Origin: Anastatus disparis
Taxonomy: Eukaryota > Arthropoda > Insecta > Hymenoptera > Eupelmidae
DNA length: 64,000 bases
Reading direction: 5' to 3'
Assembly (NCBI GenBank): GCA_017163975.1
Contig: JAFFSR010000244.1
Location: forward strand, 124,001 to 188,000
Position 1 is the first letter of the stretch. Each line of letters begins with the position of its first letter. A program made the translations under genes and the position numbers. Below are positions 22,976-34,394 of the stretch, piece by piece. The notes below the pieces were generated by a model. It saw only the letters and a list, made by a program, of their open reading frames with translations. It made no database searches and was not told the DNA's origin.

Positions 22976-23902
22976 TGTAACATGGCAAAATTGCCATGTT
23001 ACTTAAACCTCGCTTTTATAATACGATAATATATGCGGCAGAAGGAAGACCTTAAATTCGCGCGCGGTCAAGAGAGAGACAACGCCGGTCAAGCTAAAGC
23101 CAACCCCAAGCCACTAACTATACCCGCGTGCACAGCACATTACGAAACCATTAATATACAGTAAAGCTTAACCAATGTGCCTAGTCTACGCATAGCCTGA
23201 CTTTAGCAGTCAAGTAGATGGAAAAGGCAAGAGTATAAGGTGGCGCGCATAGCGTGACGCATAAAGAAGAAAAAGCATCCATCTTGTGATGCTCATTCCT
23301 TCTGTCGCTAGCCTGCGAGTCGGTCGACGTAATTTATATATTAACTGCGCAGCCGAATATATAAGGCAAAGCCTTCTACCTATACGTGTTTTGCGTTTTC
23401 TTTGTATGTGAGGAGTGAAAATATTGCGTGAGTGCTTAAAGCATGAATGCTTTATAATAGTCTAGATTTTCTTGGCTTAAACAATAAATATATCGTTTCC
23501 TTTTTTTTGCTTTGTGCGCGTGTGTGCTGGTGACCACGTGCGCGGTATTAATTAGTGCGTCCGGTTTTCATTCTAGCTTCGTTCAAGCTACTTTTTTTTG
23601 TGTAATTTCCGAATCATATACCCTACATCGAATAATTGAATACGGCTGACTCTCTTTTCGCCGCGTGGCTTAATATTTGTACGATTAAGATAACTTACGG
23701 TGTCGCGTCCGTATCACGCGACTGGCGCCCTTTTCAGTGTATAGCTAGTGTTTGTCATTTTATAAAATCTATAAGTTTCGTATATTTCAGCCGATTCCTT
23801 TTTTTTTGTTTTATGTGTATATTTTAGTGTAATAACCAATTATACCTCTAGCTATACATTTAGCTAAATTAGTACGGCCACCTGATCCCCACGGTCGTTA
23901 CA
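22976..23902. mobile_element. Solo LTR (family A), 927 bp
   Basis: It starts TGTAACATGGCAAAATTGCC and ends CCCCACGGTCGTTACA, giving TGTAAC...GTTACA inverted ends. It is flanked by TAGT (22972-22975) and CAGT (23903-23906), a 4-bp duplication with one change. The LINE protein (RKDWITSAII) confirms that CAGT was the original target. It shares internal blocks with the LTR at 12267-14493. No internal region remains, so it arose by LTR-LTR recombination. Confidence 0.8.
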
Positions 23903-24065
23903 CAGTCTTTTCTAGATATTAGTTTTGCATTTTTAAACATTATTCTCTTGTATTTTGATTTATCTATGCATAAATGTATATATCATTAATTAGTGATTTC
24001 ATTGCTATATTAGGTTCTTTAATTTGTTTATCTCTTATTGTTTATTTAAAATCGCAACATTTTAC

Positions 24066-25980
24066 AAGTATCAACTATCAATTATAGTATATTCAACGTG
24101 CACATATATAGTAAAGGGTATAGCCGGGTAAGGGTATGAAAATTGCCAATTCGACTTTTGAGACCTAAACTTATACCACTTTGTTTATTATAAAAAAAAG
24201 AAACCATTCTGGAAAGTTTTAACCCCAAGGTTAGACATGCAGATCCAAAAAGTAAGGTTATTTTGATTTTCGATTTTTTACGATACCTCGACTCAATTTT
24301 AATCGATTTGAAAAATTTGAACGGGAGGTGAAAGTTAATTGGTAATGTAATAAAATAAAATACATTCCGAAATTTTTTATCTATGATTGAAGGTTTGAAA
24401 CACGTTTGAAAAATTCAAAATGCTCTATAAATCACATTTTAGAGTAGCTTGGCTCAAAAAAATATGACTTGTATTTTGTATATATCTTTCATTATGAATT
24501 TTTTCAGATTTTTTCAAGTGGGCGCCGTCATTAAAATTATTAAAATGCGTTTTTTTATGATTCTAAGATTTTCATAGACGGAGAAACTCGTGCAATAACT
24601 TTTTGAATTCAAAAAACTTTAAATACCATCATATCATACAATATAAAATTGCAATAGATCCTACAAATTCAGTTACAAACGAAAAATTAGCCAAATTTAA
24701 CAGAAAAATTAAGAAAATTTCGAAATAAACTTAGTTTTTCCACAGGTATTTGGAAAATCAGCCTATTGTATCAATACTGTATAATTCTTCTTCAATTAAC
24801 ATTATCATAGTATACCTTATTGGTAGGAGAAAAGTTGTTTTGGGCTTTAAAATTATGATTTTAAGTTAAAAATGAAAAAATCTCAAACAGACCATTAAAT
24901 TATAAAAAAGTTATTACTCGTATACTCTAATATTTGATAATTCTGTTGTTTATTCAGGTTGTAATTTATAGAGAAATATAGACAACGAAGACTTCAAGTT
25001 CCAATCCAAATCAAGAAGCTGTGTTCAACTCTTAATTATACTTTATAGTCTATTATTAAGAAACATATTATTGTGATTATTCTAATTATCATTCTAAATG
25101 GGAGCAAAACTTAAGTAATTTTGCATATAGCTTTATATTTATTCTATTCTATCTGTTAATTGACAGTGGTCCTCTTCTTTTTGAATTCGATAGACCACCA
25201 TGCTTGTACGTATATTTTTCTCTTAGCAGGAGGCTTGTGACTCGTGCCTCACCACGAGGCCATTGCCACTCCTTTTTATATAGTTCGTCTTCATCATAAG
25301 CTATGAAATAATAAAGAGTTGAGTAGAATGAATGATCCCACATGCGTAATATCGAGATTGAGGTTGGAATTGAGAATTTTTGTTTCTCAAGATTAAGATT
25401 TATCTATAAATTATAGATAAAAAAAACTTATCAAGATGAAATTCTAGAATTTAATTACTTTTACATTTCAAAACTTAATTAAGGGCAATTACTTTTTTGT
25501 TATTAATTCGAATTCGAGTGACAGATTTTATAGCTTTGAGACGTATCTTGAATAGAATACGTGCTCATAACACTTTTATCATAAATAATGCACAATTTAA
25601 TTAATGTATTACTGACTGCTAGTCACTCTTAATATTTGTATATATTTGTGTTAGTTAAAAGAGTTTTCTACCTCTAGTCTAGTGTATTCCAGAAACGATT
25701 CAAATATTAAAACATATAAATAACAAAATAGTTCAGATTGCCTGTTTCTATGATACAATCTTTATTTTGTATCTAGCCTTACTATCATAATCATACTATT
25801 TGAATACTTATATATTAGCAAAGATAACTGGAAGGCGAACGCATCTATAATTATATTCTTCAGGTTGACACACTTTCTGCATTTTTTTATCAAATTTTTA
25901 AGCTTCCCTGGCAGAAAAATGTAAATGTTATTTTAAGATATTTTTCATCATTTTCTGTAAATTTTTACTGAAAAAATGAC
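24066..25980. other. No gene seen; possible element end at ~24105
   Basis: AT-rich. Near 24105 the sequence TATAGTAAAGGGTATAGCCG reads like a transposon terminus, and the following ~700 bp resemble foldback arms (GATTTTCGATTTTTTACGAT), but I found no matching second arm. A short minus-strand frame near 25149-25343 has somewhat balanced base use (GGTGAGGCACGAGTC-like) but no domain. Confidence 0.35.
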
Positions 25981-26205
25981 ATGAAATCTCACGTGAGTTC
26001 TCACGATCGACAATGAAACAAGACCTTACATGAGAACTTACATGAGATCTCATGTGCCAAAAAATTTTATTTTTCTGGACGTTGGTTCTCACCTAAGATA
26101 TCATATGAGATCTTTCATGAGATCTCACATGGGATCTCACGTAAGATTGCGTGAAAGGAAAAATAATAATTTTTGCACATGAAATCTTACGTGAGATCGG
26201 GTGTC
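25981..26205. repeat. Cluster of degenerate CATGAGATCTCACGTGAG motifs
   Basis: At least a dozen close variants of the ~10-bp palindromic unit ATGAGATCTCAT / TCACGTGAGA lie in ~220 bp. Examples are ATCTCACGTGAGTTCTCACG (25988), ACATGAGATCTCATGT (26040), TCATGAGATCTCACATGG (26117), and ATCTTACGTGAGATCGG (26185). The array contains CACGTG and AGATCT palindromes. It has no coding potential. Confidence 0.65.
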
Positions 26206-26700
26206 GAGAAAAAAAAATTAATAGTTTTTTATAAGTGAAATTGAAATTTCATAGTTACCAAGCTTAACCAGTGGTCAATTTTTCGTTATAAACAATTTAA
26301 TTGTTAATAACACTGAAGAAAATTTACTATCAAAAATCAAAAGAAGTTTTCGAAAACAATTTGTTTTCTATAAGAATGAAAATCTGCTCAAATTCAAACT
26401 TTTGAGATATTTCATTAGTAACTTCGGATATACTAATTACAGGATTTTATCATAACAAAATAAGCTCTACTGGCACCGATCACTTGATAAAATCGATAGA
26501 TCTAAGCTATATAAATAAAATTCATCCATAAAGACAAAGAAAAGTTTGTCTATCTATGATTGCGATGAACAAAACGTTGTTTTTATAAGATTTTTACTCG
26601 TGCGGGACACTTACGAGAATCGATATATCTCCGGTTCTATTCAACTAAATTGAGCTTGATACATCTTATTTTGAAGCTTAAGAGCTTTATATTTAAAATG

Positions 26701-27494
26701 CATCCATACAGACTAATAAGGAGAGTACTCGACCTTCGGGAAACGGATTTGTTTGAAACTGCAGAATATGATTTTTTGGTGAAAAAAATGAACCTGTGTT
26801 TTTTTTTTCTTTGAATAGGCCCCATAGGCGGAGATATAGACATTTTTTCGAAAATATAATAAAAAGGAGCATTTATAAGATCTTAAATGAGCAAACAACT
26901 AAGACTCTTACAAAAAATGTATAGAAAATAAAATAAAGTACAGATTAAATTATTTGTAGCACCAAAAAAGTTTGTGTGGTTCAAAAGCTGTGCCTAATTG
27001 AAAATTACAACATATTTGTTACTGATATATACACGATAATATATTAAAGACTACAGAGTTGATATAAAATATAATCATTAAAATAATTAAAATTTTTTTC
27101 TTCTGATTTGAAATAAATTATAAATATTATAATATTCATTATTACAATTCATATGAGTTGTAAATAATTTTCAATTAAAATCGTTTATAGAAAGCGAATC
27201 TGTATATATACATGCTGCCCGCGATGGCGCCTGTTTGTACAATCGTAGAATATATCCTATAGTTGTGAATACTGAATGTTAGCTGCGCGCGCATCACTCG
27301 ACGCTTCGTCTTCTATAAGCATCTATCTTCATTACTATATGTGCAGGTTAGATTGACTTGACTTAACTTGAAAATTATTAAAGATGCATATACTGTTATT
27401 GTAATAGTGTTAACATTTTCTGTCCTTTATTGTGTAACTTGAATTTATTTGCGAACATACACAGTATGATTATCAATAAAATATCCATGTAAAA
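26701..27494. other. No gene seen; left inner part of the composite
   Basis: AT-rich except for about 27210-27340, where a GC-rich run (CTGCCCGCGATGGCGCCTG, GCTGCGCGCGCATC) stands out. No ORF or element end recognised. Confidence 0.4.
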
Positions 27495-27636
27495 TCAGTG
27501 AGTGCGAAGTGCGAATGAGCGAGTGCATATGGAAACTTAGTGTGAGAGAATACGCTGTAAAAAAAATGGCGAGAAATCACGTCGTTGGTCGACGATTTCA
27601 ATGCGACCATGCACCGTCGATATTATTTAACATTGT

Positions 27637-28472
27637 TGAAAAGACGCGTAGTCTTTTTCCAACGAATTTTTTAACTAAATTTGTTGGATGATTTAGAAAG
27701 AAAAGAACGTGGTTCTTTTCCTTTGAAATTTTATCTAATCATGAAATTCCCTAACTAATCTTATTTTGAATTTACCCTTGTTTGAATAAAAATGAATTGA
27801 CACTTAATTTTACTTTAACTTTGAATCCTTTAATTGAATTAAATTTAAGTTTACATTGTATTTGACTTTACCACTAATTTTTGCACACAAAGATCTATTA
27901 ATTTGCAAAAGTGAAATTAAATGATTCTACTGATACAAAGCAACTAACCTTGCGGTTGTAGTTGCTTTGTTTTAATTGATTTTATCTAAAATTTACACTT
28001 TATTTATCGGGAAAGGATTCACTCAATAAATACACAAATATAAAGGGAAAAAGCCATGTGGCATAAAAAACCCTTGATTTATTTCCTACAACTTTACACA
28101 CTATTTGCCGCACGATTATATTTTTATTCGCACACACGCACGCAAAAGAAAGAAGAAAAAGACACAATGAAAATTTGTATAGCCGCGGCTTAGGTGGGCG
28201 AAGGTGATGCGTTGATTCGCAATCGACCGTTCGTCGCTGTACGGAAACTTGTCCGCACCAGTAAAAGCCCCAGTTAGCTTTTGAAAAGAAAGAAATTGAG
28301 AACGAAATTTGATGTTCTCGCAAGAGACAAGACCGCTCGAGGCGATGTCACGCTTGATACTAAACTATTTTTCCGCGGCATTTGCAAAGTCTCCCTGTTC
28401 TCTCCCCCCTTTCGTCTATGAGCTGACTTAAGGGAGGTGAGAACAGGCGACTGTAAGTGCTGCCGCTCATCA
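27637..28472 (-). repeat. 3' LTR of the Pao element
   Basis: 836 bp, TGAAAAGACG...CGCTCATCA on the plus strand. Compared with the other LTR it differs at single bases near 27852, 28134, 28258, 28294-28303 (three) and 28459. The short frames on both strands inside are not genes. Confidence 0.9.
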
Positions 28473-28949
28473 AAGTTTTATGTTAAAATTGATTTTGTAG
28501 TAAATGAAATGAATTAAACTAGATCGAAGCTTCGATTTCGCAACTAACCTAAAATTTAAATTTACATTAACTGGTATTTGACAAGTGTTTGACTAAACAA
28601 ATATGTTTGAGCGTAGTTTCGTGTGGAGTGACTACGTCGTTGATCGCAAGTTTTATGAATGAGCGCAGTTTCCTTTGGAGTGACTACGTCGCTGATCGCA
28701 AGTTTTACAAATGATTGCAGTTTCTTTTGGAGTGACTGGTTTGCTGAATGCAAGTTTTAGAAATGATTGCAGTTTCCTTTGGAGTGACTGTTTTGCTGAA
28801 TGCAAGTTTTACAAATGATCGCAGTTTCCTTTGGAGTGACTACGTTGCTGATTGATTTTATTCGCAATATTCGCAAGTTGAATTTGTGTTAATTTTTTCG
28901 TTTTTTACAACAAAAATAGATATGTACAGATATGAAACATGAATCAAAG
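28473..28949 (-). repeat. 3' UTR of Pao with a 52-bp tandem repeat (5 units)
   Basis: From about 28600 to 28855 the block GCAGTTTCCTTTGGAGTGAC recurs with starts near 28615, 28667, 28718, 28771 and 28822, a 51-52 bp period. Each unit also carries GATCGCAAGTTTTA or a variant. It lies between the integrase remnant and the 3' LTR, where a polypurine tract is expected. None is obvious. Confidence 0.7.
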
Positions 28950-30490
28950 ATTCAATATACAGGTGAAAGACAAAGTCTTGTGATGTTACGCTGATAAACG
29001 CCAGTGTTGGTCTTGACAGAAGCCACTCGAGCGATGCCGCCGTCCTCGGGAGAGACTTCCAAGACAATACCATTTTGTTTAGATTTGTAATTCGGATAAT
29101 TATTCCTGATGCCAGTGGGCTCAAAAAATGTTGACAAGCCCTTGCAATGAAATTGCAAGCTGCTAGTTTGTTATCTGAAACTAAAAACAAATGTTTTTCT
29201 GGTAAGAAATTGAATGGTCTACCTACAAGAAAATGTGCTAATGTTATTACTAAATGATCATTAAGATCAGCAGAGATTGCATACAATAGTCGCAAATTTA
29301 AAATGTGTATATTTCTATATAAAAATCTTAAGTTGTTTATGAGTTAAATTGTTACCCCTTAAAACATTTTTTCTCCAGTTGTACCTAAAATTTCTAAACT
29401 AATCGTTTCTACTAATTCTGGCTATGTATTTCCTGATTGTGCTAACCATTTCGGCCCTAAGAACTAAAGTTGATTTTTTAAAGTCTGAAGGCAATTGTCG
29501 TCTGGACAATGCATCAGCTGGGTTGTCCTCTGATCGAACGTAACGCCAATTAACTTGGTTCTCTACTGCTTGTATTTTAAATCATCAAGGACTTAATCGT
29601 ATACTATACCTAACGTTTTTTGAATAAAGTTATCCGTTACTATACAATCTAAATAAGAAATTCTTTTGTCAAGCCCATCTAAAATCTCTGTGCAATTGGA
29701 TTACCATTTGCGTATGGCGAATCCTCCTTACTTAATAATTCTATAATCTCATTTAATTTTTATTGATTCTTCTAAAGTTTCTGTTCCTGAAATAGAATCA
29801 TCTACTTTAAACTCACGCAATAATAGTTTGCTAGCTATTGGAAATTTTCCTAACTCGTCGCGTGCCAACTATTAAATGGTTGTACTAGCTAAAAATGGAG
29901 CTAAAGCTATGCTGAATGTTACGGTATTTAATTAAAACGTTCTAAGTTTGTTTTCCTATCATATTAGTGAAGTAAATTCTGCCTACACATTTTGTCTATA
30001 TTAGCTGTTACTACGTATGTATGTATACGAAAACTAAACACCTGTTAGAATATAGTACATTTGTAGTGTACGCCCTACCATGAGTGTATCGTTCAATGAA
30101 ATACTTGTTGATGTTTTAGCTGATGCATCGAAAACTACTCGAAGTTTAGTTTTTCGCTAGATTCTTTTACTACAGCATGATGAGGAAGGCAATGAATTCA
30201 TTCATTACTTTACTACATTCTAATTTTAAGTTATGATTAACTTCGAGTCGTTTTTCGAGTGCATAGAATCTACGTACTGCTTGTTGTTCTGATTCACCTA
30301 AGTCAAATTTACTATTTCTAAATGGAAGCCTAACAATATACCTTCCTAAATTATCTCTTTTGGTGTGATTATTTAAAGAATTTACAAGAGTTTCTGTAAT
30401 AAAATTGATTGTGGAATGAGAGTCTAATAATACGCGAGCCGCAATGAAGTTTCCTTCTTTATTTTGAATTGTGACTACAGCTGTAGTCAT
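28950..30490 (-). pseudogene. Pao pol remnant: protease, RT, RNase H, integrase end
   Basis: Domains run right to left. Protease: VLLDSHSTINFIT (about 30430), where the usual DSG active site is DSH. A deletion fuses it to the RT start: RYIVRLPFRNSKFDLGES and VRRFYALEKRL. RT motif A reads VVTANIDKMCRQ (about 30000), normally TADI, so the catalytic Asp is Asn. The second box FKVDDSISG (about 29800) keeps VDD. RNase H end: NQVNWRYVRSEDNPADALSR (about 29560-29500). Integrase C-terminus: GHFLVGRP-like near 29215, then EDGGIARVASVKTNTGV and ITRLC to 28960. Many frameshifts, stops and deletions; the integrase core is missing. Confidence 0.8.
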
Positions 30491-30541
30491 TAAGTTGTAT
30501 CCTAAAGGAAAAGCTACTGATCAGTATGATCAATAATCTAT

Positions 30542-31789
30542 TCACACCTCTACAGTGTCTGACTGTGTAACTTGTGTGGGCTCTTTATTTTTAATCTCGT
30601 GAAGCAAAGTGTGATGGTGTTTGTTGCATGTTCTGCATCTTTTCTTGCTTGAGCAAGGAAAGGTGTGTCTGCCTAAGCAATTAAAACAGAGTCGTTGTGA
30701 TTTTACAAATTGCCATCGCTGTTCTACATTTGATCCTAAGAATTCGGAACATCTGTACAACTCATGAGGTTGCCTACACTTCGGACAACTAATTAACCTA
30801 TTGCTTGTTGATGCTGAAGTTGCTAATACAAAATCTCTACCCCTTTTTGTTCTAAAATCTCCTACACTATCCTTTGAGTTTCTTTTTAAATTTGTCCTAT
30901 CGTGATTCTTTGTATTTTCAAGAGATTGAAGCTTAAAAATGCTACTCTGTAAAAAGTCGTACATTTCTTTTGTTGTAGGAAGTTTATCTAATTGAAGGCT
31001 ATCCTGCCATTTACTTTTTAACCCTGGTGGTAAATTTCTTTCTGCTATCCTAACTAACATATTGTCAAATGAAGCTTCACCTAACTGTTTTAGAATATGT
31101 TGATGCTGACGCATCTTGTCTAACAAAGATGACACGCCTTCTATTGTTGCATTTGGTACTACTGGTAAATCTAAAATAGCGTCTAAATGTCTATTGCTAA
31201 CTATTCTTTTATGATCGTAAAAATCTAAGAGGGCTTGCCAAGCCTTTGGATAATTTTCCTCACTAAGCACGAATTCTATTATTTTTAATTTAGCAGGACC
31301 TGAAAGAGCTTCTAAGAGTTGTGCATGTTTGACTGTATTAGTTGAATCATCACGGGAGTGTACTAATGCTGTGAAAAGGTTTTTGAAAGCAAGCCATTCT
31401 TCTGATTTGCCATCAAACTTTGGTACCTTTGTTTCAGTTAATTTCGGTAAAGTGTGTTTTCGTGTCAGAGTGATGTTAGAATTGTTTAATGTGGAACTAG
31501 CTATTGGTTCGTTAGTTTGACATAATTTCTTAGCCGAAGCTGCTGTAGAATAATATATTGTTTCTACTACCTTAAATTCATTTATTATTTCATCACCTAA
31601 ATTAGCAACTACTGCTTTAACTTTCATTACATGTGTATCTTCGTGCAAGTCTGATAAATGTTCCAAACGTATTTTAATGTTTTCCGATTCTGCGTCGGGA
31701 CTTGATACGTACGTTTGTAACGCATTTATTTGATCTTTAAAAATCCCTAGCTTTGCATTCACAACATTTATTCCTGCTGGATCATTCAT
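30542..31789 (-). CDS. gag: Pao Gag polyprotein, 415 aa
   Basis: A single open frame from ATG at 31789. Residues ~40-100 look helical. KVPKFDGKSEEWLAFKNLF at ~121-139 starts the BEL/Pao Gag core (the DUF1759-type region), which runs to about residue 290. A basic, Ser-rich linker follows. Zinc-binding motifs lie at ~333-346 (CPKCRQPHELYRC, CX2CX3HX4C) and ~368-400 (CFNCLGRHTFPC, CRTC, HHHTLLH). The frame ends TQVTQSDTVEV with a stop just before the protease remnant. Length and layout fit a complete BEL/Pao Gag. That it is intact while pol is broken is unusual. Confidence 0.85.
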   Translation of the reverse strand: MNDPAGINVVNAKLGIFKDQINALQTYVSSPDAESENIKIRLEHLSDLHEDTHVMKVKAVVANLGDEIINEFKVVETIYYSTAASAKKLCQTNEPIASSTLNNSNITLTRKHTLPKLTETKVPKFDGKSEEWLAFKNLFTALVHSRDDSTNTVKHAQLLEALSGPAKLKIIEFVLSEENYPKAWQALLDFYDHKRIVSNRHLDAILDLPVVPNATIEGVSSLLDKMRQHQHILKQLGEASFDNMLVRIAERNLPPGLKSKWQDSLQLDKLPTTKEMYDFLQSSIFKLQSLENTKNHDRTNLKRNSKDSVGDFRTKRGRDFVLATSASTSNRLISCPKCRQPHELYRCSEFLGSNVEQRWQFVKSQRLCFNCLGRHTFPCSSKKRCRTCNKHHHTLLHEIKNKEPTQVTQSDTVEV

Positions 31790-33541
31790 TTTGAATGTGT
31801 AAAACTTAATAAGAGTTTAAGTAATAAATTGTCAAAATATACAACTATATGTTGTTTTAATTAAACCTTGCTACCTGCCCGCTGTTTTTGAAAAGGAACA
31901 GAATTTTTCGCTGATCCTTCGCCTTGCGTGCGCTCTTACTGTCACGAAGAGAATTCCGTCACTATTGGTGCGACGAAACCTCCTCACGAATGGCGCGGCT
32001 TGGGCAACAGCGATAATTTTTTCGAACTATCTAGTGTTGTTTTGAAACCTTTAATTAAAGCGACCCTAGCTACATGAATTACCTCAAACTGTAAAAACTG
32101 ACAGTAAATGTTACAAACAATCAAAGCAAAATTTATTAAATTTAATTTTAAATTTAAATTTAGAAAAAACTAATGTGAAAAAAAATTAACTTGAAATCAA
32201 TTTTGAAGTCAGATATGTATAATGAATTTAATTAAAAATTAAATGTAAATGTAACGATAAATTAATTTATCAAACAAAATTTACTTGAATAATAAATGTG
32301 AAGTTGTTCAAAATTTAATGTACCTTTATGAAATTTTAAAATTTATTTTTAAAAAATGGATAAATTTATCAACTCGCTTTTCCTCTCGCAAATCGATGAA
32401 TTTATGTTACACCTAGCTAACGTAATCTCCCTTGAGCCAGGAGCCGTCACTACACAACTTAATCTTTCATAAAAATTTTCTTAAAAATAGTTTTAAGTTG
32501 CTACGTCTTACTTTCGTAAAATCGTAAAGGACAACTTTCTATCTCATTGAGAGCACGTGATCTCAATCTGAGAAATGTTCGCTTTGTAAGACAAAGAACC
32601 TTTTGTGCTTTGTAAAATAAAATTCTATATTCTATTTTGTTGTTAACCTTTCAAAAAAAAAGAATTTTATGAACTAAATTTTATGATGCTAAATCTTAAG
32701 TTTATGAAAAGAACAAATTTTTTGAAAAAGAAATTTCTAACTTAAATGCAATTTTCAAAAGTAAAAATTTTAAATGTAATTTTCAAAAGTAAAAAATTTT
32801 AAATGTATGAGATTTATTTAACAAACAAAATTTTAATTTACTGTTTAATTTTAATAGACTTTGAAATTGTGTAAGATTTTCTAAAAATGAACCTTTTATT
32901 TTAATGCTAAACTTTGGTTTGAACAATGTAACTTTCTGAAAGTTATATTTTAGACTGAGATGAATTTTTCTTTGAAAATGCTAAATGAAATATTAAAATA
33001 TAAATTTCAATTTTAATTTTTATTTGTGCGTTGATATTTCTTAGAAACTAAATTTTTTCTAACCAAACTGATAAATAAAATTCTCACTTAAATGTAAAGT
33101 TTTTCAAAATGAAACTTCAAATGAAAAATAAAATTTTTAAATTAAATTTTAAGTTTTACGTTAAGTTGTCTTAAATTTTAATAAACAAAAAATAAATTAA
33201 AAGAAACGTTTTCTACAATAAAAGTTTTGAAATAAACTAATTTATGAATCTCAGATTTGAATAAATGAAATCTTGATTTGATATTAATTTTCAAATTATT
33301 TTGAAGTTGAGAAAATATTATGTTGTTACCTCGTATATTGTATAAAATACTTATCTTATTTTCTAAGAAGTCTCTAAGTTGAAGCTCTCCTTTGTCGGGG
33401 ATGGCGTTGCTCGGTGGCTTGTATACCTATATATATGCTCGCCGGCCGGCGCCTGTTTTGACTTTCTGAGAATTCGCTTTGTTCGTCGAACGCTTTAGCG
33501 GTTATGATTTTTTCGTAAACCAGGGGATCGTGATTTCTGAC
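31790..33541 (-). other. Pao 5' leader, ~1.75 kb, non-coding
   Basis: Very AT-rich with many AAATTTTA-type runs. GC-richer patches occur near 31870-32010 and 33380-33540. Such a long leader may hold promoter and packaging sequences. No ORF has recognisable content. Confidence 0.55.
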
Positions 33542-33558
33542 CTCACAGGATTGCACCA
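33542..33558 (-). promoter_or_regulatory. Primer-binding site of the Pao element
   Basis: On the coding strand TGGTGCAATCCTGTGAG follows directly after the 5' LTR end CTTTTCA. The TGG start matches the CCA end of a tRNA, as expected for a reverse-transcription primer site. The tRNA species is not determined. Confidence 0.65.
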
Positions 33559-34394
33559 TGAAAAGACGCGTAGTCTTTTTCCAACGAATTTTTTAACTAA
33601 ATTTGTTGGATGATTTAGAAAGAAAAGAACGTGGTTCTTTTCCTTTGAAATTTTATCTAATCATGAAATTCCCTAACTAATCTTATTTTGAATTTACCCT
33701 TGTTTGAATAAAAATGAATTGACACTTAATTTTACTTTAACTTTGAATCCTTTAATTGAATTAAATTTAAGTTTACACTGTATTTGACTTTACCACTAAT
33801 TTTTGCACACAAAGATCTATTAATTTGCAAAAGTGAAATTAAATGATTCTACTGATACAAAGCAACTAACCTTGCGGTTGTAGTTGCTTTGTTTTAATTG
33901 ATTTTATCTAAAATTTACACTTTATTTATCGGGAAAGGATTCACTCAATAAATACACAAATATAAAGGGAAAAAGCCATGTGGCATAAAAAACCCTTGAT
34001 TTATTTCCTACAACTTTACACACTATTTGCCGCACGATTATATTTTTATTCGCACGCACGCACGCAAAAGAAAGAAGAAAAAGACACAATGAAAATTTGT
34101 ATAGCCGCGGCTTAGGTGGGCGAAGGTGATGCGTTGATTCGCAATCGACCGTTCGTCGCTGTACGGAAACTTGTCCGCATCAGTAAAAGCCCCAGTTAGC
34201 TTTTGAAAAGAAAGGAATTTAAAACGAAATTTGATGTTCTCGCAAGAGACAAGACCGCTCGAGGCGATGTCACGCTTGATACTAAACTATTTTTCCGCGG
34301 CATTTGCAAAGTCTCCCTGTTCTCTCCCCCCTTTCGTCTATGAGCTGACTTAAGGGAGGTGAGAACAGGCGACTGTAAGTCCTGCCGCTCATCA
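33559..34394 (-). repeat. 5' LTR of the Pao element
   Basis: 836 bp, same length as the partner LTR with about 7 substitutions and no indels that I can see. On the coding strand it starts TGATGAGCGGCAGG and ends ACGCGTCTTTTCA. Confidence 0.9.

Larger units (their letters stand above)
20037..24065 (-). pseudogene. Antisense Jockey-like LINE ORF2 (linker and RT), doubly interrupted
   Basis: This is the same family as the sense copy, read on the minus strand. From right to left it shows linker (WITSAIINSCNEK spans the LTR insertion near 22976/23903), SGCIDRITAKVLKIISQRIA and IWPDMLNIKQ (22490-22370), RNYRPISLISNIAKIFEKII (near 22290), KKQFDFIKNNGTKNAL and ITFLDLAKAFETVNHQI (21550-21400), then thumb and C-terminal sequence to 20570 (SECGKNKLLNLRHLFAYES). 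The YADD region is not clearly readable. The 3' end carries an AAATAAATAGATAAA-like tail at about 20037-20055. It is interrupted by a Harbinger-like element (21569-22232) and a solo LTR (22976-23902). Confidence 0.75.
27637..34394 (-). mobile_element. BEL/Pao LTR retrotransposon, full length with internal decay
   Basis: Two 836-bp LTRs (27637-28472 and 33559-34394) flank 5,086 bp coding on the minus strand. The order is primer site, long leader, gag, protease, RT, RNase H, integrase end. LTR ends are TGATGAG...CTTTTCA on the coding strand. I count 7 differences between the LTRs (~99.2% identity), so the insertion is recent. The flanks ATTGT and TCGTT give only a 3-of-4 duplication (TTGT/TCGT). 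gag is open but pol has stops, shifts and deletions, so this copy cannot move by itself. Confidence 0.9.

Noticed and set aside
23636..23827. 63-codon frame near the right part of the solo LTR
   Set aside because: It lies inside the LTR (22976-23902), and no homologous frame exists in the other LTR.
25149..25343. 64-codon minus-strand frame with balanced composition
   Set aside because: Too short, no domain, no splice context; left as unannotated.
28000..28323. 107-codon minus-strand frame in the Pao LTR
   Set aside because: It lies wholly in an LTR, and only the copy's accidental lack of stops supports it.
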